A stretch of DNA of 27,858 nt from contig JADGIZ010000087.1 in the NCBI GenBank assembly GCA_027604665.1, forward strand, positions 1-27,858. The letters are read 5' to 3'. The translations under genes were made by a program, and so were the position numbers. Shown piece after piece: positions 19,611 through 27,858 of this stretch; the first letter of the stretch is position 1; every line of letters begins with the position of its first letter. The notes under the pieces were generated by a model that saw only the letters and a program-made list of their open reading frames with translations, did not search any database and was not told where the DNA came from. Source of the stretch: Polyrhizophydium stewartii (Eukaryota; Chytridiomycota; Chytridiomycetes; Rhizophydiales).

Positions 19611-20712
19611 ATGACGGGGCGCTGGCTGTTTGCCTTTGACTTTGACTACACCATCGTCGACGAGGACAGCGACTACTATGTGTTCCAGCAGCTCGGCCCC
19701 GAGCAGCAGCGCAAGGTCCGGCGCAACCCGCCTGGCGGCGCCTGGCGGCCTGGCGGACGTCGCTGACGCCGCCGCCGACCGCCGCTGGCCACACGCAGAT
19801 GCGCGAGCTCTATGCGACCGGCGCATACACATGGACGGACCTAGTCGACATGCTCCTGGGCGAGCTGCATAGCAACGGCGTGACCGAGGCGCAGCTGCGT
19901 GCGCTGCTGCCGTCGATTCCGTTTGTGAGGGCCGACGCCAAGGACGCCCGAGCGGCCGGTGATGCGGAGCGAGCGTGCTGACCGGGCCACCTGCACACAG
20001 AACCCGGCGATGCACACGGCGCTCGAGCTAGCCTCCGCGCAGGGCCACGAGATTGTTGTGATCTCCGACGCCAACACCGTTTACATTGACGAGATCGCCG
20101 TTGCCAAGGGCTTCCGGCACACCATCCAGAGCATCATCACCAACAAGGGCGAGTTCGACGAGACCGGCCGTCTCCGGATCACCCGCCACACGACCCACCC
20201 GCCGCACGGCTGCCCGCGCTGCGCCGCCAACCTGTGCAAGGGCAAGGAGCTGCTCGAGTACGTTGCGGCCCGCGGCCCGTTTGACCGGATCGTGTATCTG
20301 GGCGACGGCAAGAACGACTTTTGTCCGGGCACCAAGCTCGCCCCGTGAGTGACTGCGCGGCTGCATGCGTGCATGTGCACATGCGTGCATGTGCGCATGC
20401 GTGCGCGAGCACGCCCGCTCGCACCGTGATGCACCGCACGCCCGGCGCAGCTGCGCCGCGTCCGGCCGTGCGGCGGAATCCCCGCCCGGCGAATGCCTGC
20501 GCCGCCCGCTCACACGTGCGACGCCACAACGCCGCTCTGCGGTGCCCAGATCCGACCTCGTCCTCGCGCGCAGGGGCCGCGCGCTCGAGCAGATGCTGCT
20601 CGACCCCCAGCACCGCGCCGAGGTCGCGGCCGCTGTCGAGTTCTGGGACACATCGGACGACGTGCTTGGTGCATTCACGCGCCTTCTCGGCGTCTCCGCC
20701 GAGCAGTCATAA
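19611..20712 (+). CDS. PHOSPHO1/2-type HAD phosphatase
   Basis: Haloacid dehalogenase phosphatase of the PHOSPHO/putative phosphatase family, whose members hydrolyse phosphoethanolamine, phosphocholine or pyridoxal phosphate. Exons 19611-19715, 19799-19924, 20001-20344, 20550-20712 encode 245 residues, near the usual size. Motif I is DFDYTIVDEDSD (Asp10 nucleophile, Asp12 acid/base). Motif II is VISDANT. Family-specific cysteines follow (HGCPRCAANLCKGK), with the motif III lysine probably in this stretch. Motif IV is YLGDGKNDFCPGTKL. The end reads LVLARRGRALEQML, as in the family. The third intron (205 bp) is the longest here with firm boundaries and contains a Z-DNA-like tract. The stop codon is 21 bases from the stop of the convergent LtrA gene, so their 3' UTRs must overlap. 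Confidence 0.93.
20362..20407. repeat. 46-bp alternating purine-pyrimidine (Z-DNA-prone) tract
   Basis: Every base from 20362 to 20407 alternates pyrimidine-purine, built from TGCATGCG/TGCGCATG-like units. It contains the perfect palindrome GCATGTGCACATGC (20371-20384). It sits inside the third intron of the PHOSPHO-type gene. Confidence 0.85.
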
Positions 20713-20733
20713 AGCACCTGTACCGATGATGAT

Positions 20734-23463
20734 TCACGCCTTGATTCGGCCCCACTCTTCCACAAGCACGCCCAGCGACGACAGCCCCGCCCCGAGTCCG
20801 AGCCAGCCCTCGGGAGGCATCGACTTGATGAGCAGTCCGCACGCCAGCATCACCACACCAATGCCAAAGTTGATGTAGATGCGCGCGCGCCGGCTCACAT
20901 GCGGCCGCGTCTGCTTCTGTGGCCCGCCAGCTGAAGGTGCCGCTCGCGGCGCTTGGGTCAGCCTGCTGCGCCGAGATTCGTCCAGCTGGCCGCCCGAGAG
21001 CTCGTTGGAGAATCCACGCTCCGGCTGCGACATGCTCAGACGGCCCGCCCGCGTGACCACCCTGCTGAGAGCGGCATTCACTACCGCAGCGGGCTCCTTG
21101 GGAGGCTTCTCGATATGGAGCAGCCGCAGCGCGCCAAGGCAAAAGTAAATGACCGCGAACGACGTGGCATACACGGTGCGGAACTCGAACCCAATCAAGG
21201 TCTCGAAAGAGTCTGTCGAGGGGGAGATGTTGACGTGCAGCAGCGCGTCTGGCGCCACGTACTTGCGCTGCCCGACCCAAATGAACGCATACGTGGTGAC
21301 GCTGAGCGAGACGATGCAGACATAAAGCGGAAAATGAAGCACTGGCGGTCGCGAGGGTTAGTCGTGAATCACGCAGCACCTCGTCTCCCGCACTGGCGCA
21401 CCAATCCACGCATATCCAAACGCCCAGTCGCGACGGAGAGCATGCCGAAAGTGGGTTGTTCCCTCGATGCGAAAGTAGATGTGGTTGAAGTTGGTTGCCA
21501 TCAAGACGCCCATCAACGTCAATCCGGATATAAGATTGATCAGATGGAAGCGTGCGTCGACCAGGAACCCGCTCACGAGCTCGCCAACGGCAATCACAAA
21601 AAACGCGCCATGGCGGTCGGCCATGTGCTCGACATCTGCCAAAATCGCTGAATTGTCAGAGCCCAGTGCAAGACGATCTTGAAGCAAAAGCGAGCCGCCC
21701 GCCAAACGCACTGAATGTGATCCGGAACGTCTCGCGCGCACTGCCAAGCACCAGACCGATGATGCCAGGAATAGCAAATTCCAAAATGTTGCCTGCCCAC
21801 CAGATTGCCATTCGCAGAACCTGCGTCTCGTTTGTGCCGTCACAAGAAATGAAGAACACGACCATGAATGGGACCATGGAGATGGCGGTGCCGACAAAGT
21901 GCGAGATGGATGTCTTGCGAAACCGTGTCTCAAATCTTGTGCCAACGACCAGGCTAGACGTGGCCACAAAGATGCGCGAGAACATGTATGCAAGCAGGAA
22001 TATTGAGCTCGTGTTGTAATCGTACGAGAGATCAAAGGCGTTTGTGATGGACGTTCCCATCAGAACAATGCCGCCGAGCAGCACAAACATCAAAATCTGC
22101 GCGCCTTGTCAATTTCAAGAGACTTGTCTTTTGCCAAGCGATCGCCGCGTGACTCGCTGACCTTGTGGTAAAAGTCCTCGTGAAAAAAATGGTTGTTGTA
22201 CATGGTAACTGCGCGCCAATGCTGGAAGATTGGGATGGTAATGACGGCGAACTTGTTGAAGCCGCCCCAGGTTGGATTGGTGATGCCGATGAGCCGATCT
22301 TCAAGTCGCGCGTCAGCTCGTCGGTACCACAAACCCACTTGGATGCGAGAATGTGCAGCAGCACACCTGTCTTGCCAATGACGACCACGAACACCAGATC
22401 GACAAGAAGCTCGGCCCAAGTCGTCTTGATCTCGAGGCTGCTTTGGTGCAGGATGTCCTTGTGCAGAAACTGGCGGATACGCGGACGTTGGAACATGCCT
22501 TCTTTTGGATTGATATCGAAGGTGCGGAACTTTTGGATCCGGTTGAATGAATCAGAGGTTACGTGCAAGACGTTTTCCTCCAACGAGATATCTGGCGCAA
22601 CATCCTCGGAAAAATCGCTTGATTCGAGCGCGTCTGCGTCGAACTGATGCGTGCTGAGCGTAAGCGGCGTGCGTCGATCACGAACACCAGGTGCGAGCCG
22701 GCACTCAACAACGTCATCGAGAAAGAACTGCGAGCGCCGCTCCTCGAGCATATCGCACGATCCAAAGTCAACGGAAAACGCACACTCCTTGTCCTGAAGC
22801 CGATTGAGGTTGTAGCGCAGAAACAGCAGCTCGCTTGTGCGCTGCGCGCACTCTGAGCGAAGGCGATGCGCGAGGCGCTCGCGGCGTTCCTGGACCACAA
22901 CGTCTTTGTGCTCGATGAGACTCGCCTCGACAATCGCGGCCTGCAGCTCAATAATGCGGTCGCCGATGGCGCGCATGTGTTCGGGAGTGCCCAGCCCGAC
23001 ATATGACCGTTTTCCGTCTGGTTCGCTCCACGCCACGCCCTGCGGGAATGCGCCAAGCATTTGGTGTCAGGGCGACGCGTCCAAGACGACCACGGGCTTC
23101 TCGCGCAGCACGCGGCTTGCGACGCCCGACGCCAGTGTCGGCCCGGTGCGCTGCCGGTCTTCCGAACACGCCCAGATGCTCGATGCCCGCTGCCGCACTC
23201 ACGTCGCGCGTGACAACCACTGTGTGGCCCCGCACTCGGAACCGGGTCTGGATCGCGCACTCGTCGCGCGGGTTCGACTGCCCGCGGAAGATGCTTAGTC
23301 GCATCGCGCGGAAGGAGTGTGCGTCTGTGCCTTCGGCACGGTCGGCCTCGTGGTCTCCGGCCGGAGCGCCTGCCGGAATGGGGCTTCCGGCAGCCGGCGA
23401 CAGCGGCGCCGACGCGAATATGGGCGGCAGCGGGGCCGGATGGATCTTGGCGTGGTTTGCCAT
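20734..23463 (-). CDS. LtrA-family membrane protein, paralogue A (downstream copy)
   Basis: Multi-pass protein of the low-temperature-requirement A (LtrA) family; biochemical role unknown. Exons: 23463-23203, 23039-22367, 22298-22162, 22096-21712, 21635-21402, 21341-20734; 765 residues. The cytosolic N-terminal module (TRFRVRGHTVVVTRD, then GLGTPEHMRAIGDRIIELQ) runs into a charged, coiled-coil-like stretch. The LtrA core begins at TTWAELLVDLVFVVVIGKT and continues through GGFNKFAVITIPIFQHW, YNNHFFHEDFYHK and GGIVLMG. Later landmarks are DGTNETQVLRMAIWWAGNIL, HGAFFVIAVGELVSGFLVDA and LHFPLYV, with about ten membrane helices in all. A Ser/Arg-rich loop precedes the last two helices; it ends EEWGRIKA. 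The start codon lies 13 bases after the stop of paralogue B; Met54 (23304) is an alternative start. It converges with the phosphatase gene. Confidence 0.9.
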
Positions 23464-23476
23464 TGCCGAAACAAGT

Positions 23477-25943
23477 TCATTCGGTCTTGCGGCGCTTCAT
23501 GTGGAGCCGGCCCCACTCCTCGATCACGAGCGCAAGGACGCTGAGTGACGCGGCAAAGCCCAGCCACGCCTCGGGCGGCCACGAAGAGATGCTCAGGCCG
23601 CACACGAGCATAATGTCTCCGGTGATGAACTTGATGGCAATGCGCGCCTTGAGGCTGATGTTGGGCATGGGCACCTTATGCTTGCGCCGGCCCTTCTCGT
23701 CGGTCTTGCTGCTCTCGTTCTCGGGCGGTTCGTGCTCGTGCATCATGCCCATGATGCCGAGGCAGAAAAAGATGACGGCGTATGCCGTTGCAAAGATGGA
23801 TCGGAACTCGAAGCTGATGGCCGAAGCCTCGACTTGGGTCAGCGACGGCGGCTCGGGGGAGGCCGCAGCCGGCTCGGGTGTGGTCTTGGCCGGATCCGCG
23901 GCAGCTGCGAGCGAAAGGTGCGAAGCGGCATCCAAGAGCTTGTTGGCGTTGACATTGATTGTAATCAAGGCCATTGTGGCAGCGCCAAGGGTGATCGTGG
24001 CCACATACAGCGGGAAGTGGAGCGCTGCAGGTTCTCGGGCGTGAGCAGAACAATGCACAGAACGCAAAAAGCCGAGCGTGCAAGGCTGACGCACCATTCC
24101 ACGAAGCACCTGTGGTCCAGTGCCTGCGCAGCGCATGCCTGAAATGTTCGCTTCCCTCGGACCGGAAGTAAAGACCGTTGAGGCACACGGCCATGAGCAG
24201 CGCAAGAAGTGTCAGGAGCGACGCCATCGAGATCGTGCTGGAGCGGCTGTCATAGAGGAACGCGTTGACGATCTCGCCGAGGGTAATCACAAAGAGCAGG
24301 CCATTGCGCTCAGTCAGGTGCTCAATGTCTTGGAAATTCGCAGTAATCAGCAAGCGATAGTCGATCCGTAGCCAGTCAATACGCCATAAACTTACTGACG
24401 GCAATGAAATACTTTGGTTGGAGAAGACGGGAAGCAGCAACGATGAGCCCTATCAGCAGGAATTCGATAATGTTGCCAAGCCACCAGAGCCCGTAGCGCA
24501 GATTCTCGCGTTCCTTTGTGCCGTTGACGGGCAAGGCCAGGATGGCGATGAAAGGAAAGAGCGAAAACAGTGCAAGGAAGGTCTGGAGCTCACTGCTGTG
24601 CTTGAAGCGCTTTTCAAAGTAGAACATGATCACCACGCGCGAGATCATTAGCACAACGCGCGAGATCACGTATGCGTAGATGAAGATGGCGCTGGTGTTG
24701 ATTGCAGGGTCGGGGTCGAACGCGCTCGCGGCCGAGTTGCCCATCAGCACGATGCCACCCATGGAAATGAACATGAGAATTTTGTGGTAGAGGTCCTCGT
24801 GGAAAAAGTGGTTGTTGTAGAACATGACGTTGTACCAGTGCTGCAGCACGGGGAAGATGAGCAGCGCAAATTTGTTGACGCCGGCCCATGTTGGTGGGGG
24901 GGCAACTTGGTGGCCTGTGCGCAAAGAGGACCAAAGATGAAAGTTGCCATCAGCGTCGAAATGCATCTGACGGCAGATTCATTGCGGCAGTGCTTACCCG
25001 TCTTTGCAATGACGCTGACGTAGATGAGATCCATGAACAGCTCAGCCCAGGTCGTCTTGAGCTCCTCGCCGCTGCGATAGAGGACGCCCTCAAAGAAGAA
25101 CTGGCGCACCTTTGGGCGGCGGAAGAGGCGCTCCTTGTGCTTGATTTCAAACTTGCGTATCTTGAGCATTTTGCCAAAGGTCTCGGCAGTGACGTGGATG
25201 GCCTCGCCTTCTTCCTCGAGCTTCGCGCTCGACGACGAGAATTCGGTCGAGTCAGCTGTGTTGGACGGCGACTGCATGCAACAATGCGGTCAGCGGCCAC
25301 ACTGCGCAGCAGCCACATCATGCAGCCAACGGCTTACGAGGTCGGCCTTTCCGCGGTCGGTCTGGGACACCGTCTCGGAGTCTTCGTCGTTGGTCTCGCT
25401 CGGGGCTGCGCCATTGTCGAAGGCGCCGGCGTCGGCTTCGTTGGCCCGCTTGATGTTGGTGCGAAGGAAGATGAGTTCGTTGGTGCGCTGCTCGTTCTCG
25501 CGGCGCAGGCGCTCGAGCAGGCGGCTCTTGTGTTCTGCCGCCGCCGGGGTCGACGGCTCGATGAGCGACGCCGTGGCGATTTCCGACTGGAGCTCGATGA
25601 TGCGGTCGGTCACGGTCTGGAGGTGCTCGGGCGTGCCGAGCAGAACGACTCGCACGCGGCCGTTGGACGACTGCCAGGCCCGGCCCTGCAAATCACAGGC
25701 GTCAGCGGGGGCTGAGGCGCCTGGCCGAGAGCGTCGCCCTGCGGAGCGGCTCACCTCGCTGATGACGTTGACCATGGTGCCGTGGAGGCGGAAGCGGTTG
25801 CGCATGGTGCACCGGTCGCGCGGGCCGTCGGCCGCGTTGACGGCGGCGCACTCCTGGGCCAGCTCGGCATACTCCTTGCTGAAGTCGGGGCCCGCGACCA
25901 GAACCTGCACGTCGGGGCCCTGCTGGGGCGGCGTCTGCGACAT
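23477..25943 (-). CDS. LtrA-family membrane protein, paralogue B (upstream copy)
   Basis: Second LtrA-family protein, a tandem paralogue of its downstream neighbour. Exons: 25943-25755, 25685-25338, 25271-24998, 24914-24396, 24328-24110, 24024-23477; 698 residues. It shows the same order of landmarks: NRFRLHGTMVNVISE, LLGTPEHLQTVTDRIIELQ, a charged helical stretch, TTWAELFMDLIYVSVIAKT, AGVNKFALLIFPVLQHW and YNNHFFHEDLYHK. NGTKERENLRYGLWWLGNII, NGLLFVITLGEIVNAFLYDS and LHFPLYV follow, ending EEWGRLHMKRRKTE. Four introns sit at the same place and phase as in paralogue A. Paralogue B has an extra intron at 25337-25272 and lacks the one after YHK. Its start lies 68 bases from the LRRC57 stop. Function unknown; family members are membrane proteins of unresolved substrate. 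Confidence 0.9.
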
Positions 25944-26011
25944 TTTTGGTGAAGCAGTGGTTTCATTCCGCCAAGCGACCTCGGCACGCCGCGCACGTGC
26001 CGTGGCGCCGC

Positions 26012-26836
26012 CTAGACCTTGAGGAACTGGTCGGCGCGGTTCTTGCGGCGCTTCACGAAGTCGTCGTAGCCCGCGCAGTCGCGCAACTGCGGCTCGCCAA
26101 ACGGGTTGTTGTCCAGCTCGAGCCAGACAAGGCCCGTGCGCTTGAGCATGTCCGCAGGGAACTTTTGGATCTGGTTGGACGCCAGTCGCAGCGTCTTGAT
26201 GGCCGCGAGCCCCGAAAACGTGTCGGGGATCTCCGAAATCTGGTTGCTGCTGACGTCGAGCTCCTCGAGCGTGCGCAGGGCTGCGAGCGCAGGAGGCAGG
26301 CTGCGCAGCCTGTTGTCGCGGAGCAGCAGCGTCACGATGCGCGGCAGCGACGCCATGTCGTCGGGCAGCTCGCGCAGACGGCATCCAGACAGATCCAGCG
26401 TCTTGAGCGCCGCCAGCGAGCGGAATCCGTCGGCGGGCAGCGAGGTGATGGGGTTGTGCGAAACATTGAGCGTCTCCAGCGAGGCGAGGCTCAGCAGCTC
26501 GCGCGGCAGCGTCTCGAGGGCATTGTGGGCGAGTGCCACGATGCGCAGCGACGACAGGCGGCCGATTGCCGGCGGGAGCGCCTCGATGCGATTGCGTGAC
26601 CTGTGCGGGCCAGACAGGCCACCGGCAGCGACGGTATCACCGGCGGCGGCGGCGTCGTCGTCAGCGAGTTCCGTCCCGTGAGGAGGCGGCCAGTGCACTC
26701 ACAGGTCCAGGTTCCGCAGCTTCTGCAGCGTAAGCACCTCGGCGGGCGGCTCCTTGAGACGGGCGTCCGTGAGCGTGAACGTGCCCGTCTTTCGGGCATT
26801 GTCGAGTCGCTCGGGCAGCGAGTTTCCGTTGCCCAT
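26012..26836 (-). CDS. LRRC57: LRRC57-like leucine-rich repeat protein
   Basis: Small protein of tandem leucine-rich repeats, orthologous in layout to LRRC57; its cellular role is poorly known. Exons 26836-26703 and 26600-26012 (102-bp intron, GTGAGT) encode 240 residues, almost the human length. It begins MGNGNS, a good N-myristoylation signal (Gly2), as does human LRRC57 (MGNS). About seven or eight repeats follow, for example LDLSRNRIEALPPAIGRL, LNVSHNPITSLPADGF, LDVSSNQISEIPDTF and LRLASNQIQKFPADML. The terminal cap LELDNNPFGEPQLRDCAGYD precedes a basic tail. The intron falls inside the first clear repeat (NLDL/SRNR). It is divergent from the amidohydrolase gene, with 135 bases between start codons. 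Confidence 0.92.
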
Positions 26837-26971
26837 GGTGGGACGCCTGGGTCGGAGCGGCGGGCGGGTGTCGCTGAGCGATGTGAAGGCCAATGATTTC
26901 ACGGGCCGCGCCACGAAACATGCACTTGGGCGGCTCATCCCAACTTGCCTCCAAGGAACAAGCTCGCCACG
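26837..26971. promoter_or_regulatory. Shared promoter region between LRRC57 and amidohydrolase genes
   Basis: These 135 bases separate two divergent start codons and must serve both genes, so it is a compact bidirectional promoter. No TATA box or other recognisable element stands out. Confidence 0.45.
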
Positions 26972-27858
26972 ATGCTGACGGTCTACTCGGAGAAGCAGCT
27001 GCTGCACCAGTGAGCCGCGCGGCTGGCGCAGCACGCAGTGCAGCCTGCGCATGCCGCTGATGCCTGGACGCCAGCCCGCCAAAGGAGATGGTCATTGGCC
27101 GCTTCATCGACTACCGCGAGACGCCGTCCCGTGCAGAGACCATCATCAAGGCGATCAGGGACCGTAACGTCGGCGACGTCGTGGCGCCCGTCGACCGCGG
27201 CCTTGCGCCGATCCTGGCCGTGCACACCGAGAAGTACGTCAGTTACTTCCAGACTGCATATGAGAAGGTGGGTGGGGGGCTGCGGTCGCTCGCCGTGCAA
27301 TCATCCGCGGCACGGCGCTGCCTTGGCACGCTGCTCCGGCTGACACCGGCGTGCGGCTCGGGGCTCCCCGCCGCAGTGGATCGAGATCGGCGGCAACCCG
27401 GACGGCGTGTTCCCGGACACCTTTGCCGTGCGGCTGTCGCAGATCTACCAGGACATCAGCGACGGCGGCGCCGGCGGCCGCCCTGGCTTCTTCAGCTATG
27501 ACATGACGGCCATCATTGCCAAGGGTGCGGCTGCGCTGTGCCTCTGTCCTGTGCACTGCATCGCTCGGTGGTGCTGACATGCGCTGGCGGCGATCTGCGG
27601 CGGCAGACACTTACACGGCCGCATACGAGGCCGCGCAAGTGGCGACCACCGGCGCCGAGATCCTTGCGTCCGAGAAGCGCCGGGCGGTGTTTGCACTGTG
27701 CCGGCCGCCCGGCCACCACTCGTCCGAGGATCTGGCGGGCGGATACTGCTTCTTCAACAACGCCGGCATCGCCGCCGAGCACCTGATCAAGCACCACGGC
27801 TTCGGCAACGTCGTGATCCTCGACATCGATTACCACCACGGCAACGGCACGCAGGCCA
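26972..27858 (+). CDS. Acetylpolyamine amidohydrolase/class II HDAC-like deacetylase (3' partial)
   Basis: Zinc hydrolase of the histone deacetylase superfamily. The first residues (MLTVYSEKQLLHHPPKEM, then VIGRFIDYRETPSRAE) match acetylpolyamine amidohydrolases and class II HDAC-like enzymes rather than class I histone deacetylases. Exons 26972-27009, 27075-27267, 27377-27524 and 27607 to the window end. The catalytic core starts with CRPPGHHSSEDLAGGYCFFN, holding the His-His charge-relay pair. ILDIDYHHGNGTQ follows, with the first zinc Asp and His; the second zinc Asp and the catalytic Tyr lie beyond the window. The first acceptor at 27073-27074 is preferred because it keeps frame and restores HHPPKE. 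Polyamine versus protein substrate cannot be decided here. Confidence 0.93.

Noticed and set aside
1..27858. tRNA, rRNA or mobile element anywhere in the window
   Set aside because: I saw no cloverleaf-like arms with box A/B, no rRNA core sequence and no transposase or reverse transcriptase motifs on either strand.

Overview
This is a eukaryotic nuclear window of about 28 kb, GC-rich, with short introns (mostly 45-140 bp) and very little intergenic DNA. The gene content points to a zoosporic (flagellated, chytrid-like) fungus. A DUF2418/Nur1-type nuclear rim protein is a fungal family, while ARMC9, an ABCA-type ABC transporter and an LRRC57 orthologue are genes that flagellated early-diverging fungi can keep and that Dikarya normally lack. 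The taxon is inferred from gene content; no rRNA or other marker gene is present. Introns carry a clear CTGAC/CTAAC branch motif shortly before the 3' AG, and many begin GTGCGT or GTGAGT. I rebuilt 13 genes exon by exon. Most models give a whole number of codons across all their exons, which supports the junctions.

Layout from left to right: (1) 42-2778 +, ABCA-type transporter, 5' end outside the window. (2) 7303-3354 -, SIZ/PIAS SUMO E3 ligase with SAP, PINIT, SP-RING, two SUMO-interacting motifs and a long Gln/Met-rich tail. (3) 9817-7638 -, MATE antiporter containing a 6-nt microexon. (4) 11720-10034 -, RNF115/126-like RING-H2 ubiquitin ligase. (5) 11757-12626 +, small zinc-ribbon/OB-fold protein resembling the RPA1 DBD-C or POT1 type. 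(6) 12841-16571 +, ARMC9 (LisH, armadillo) with two GC-AG introns. (7) 18098-16627 -, Nur1/DUF2418 nuclear rim protein. (8) 18363-19462 +, fatty-acid-hydroxylase/sterol-oxidase family enzyme. (9) 19611-20712 +, PHOSPHO1-type HAD phosphatase. (10) 23463-20734 - and (11) 25943-23477 -, tandem LtrA-family membrane protein paralogues separated by 13 bp. (12) 26836-26012 -, LRRC57-like leucine-rich repeat protein. (13) 26972-27858 +, acetylpolyamine amidohydrolase/class II HDAC-like enzyme, 3' end outside the window.

There is no operon-like logic overall: neighbours belong to unrelated pathways (SUMO, ubiquitin, lipid, nuclear envelope, cilium). The exception is the LtrA pair, a local duplication. 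The observations most worth following are the LtrA pair and its N-terminal module, the microexon, the two GC-AG introns in one gene, the stand-alone zinc-ribbon OB protein whose start codon lies 36 bp from that of a divergent gene, and a 46-bp perfect purine-pyrimidine alternating tract inside an intron. No tRNA, rRNA, transposon or CRISPR was seen.
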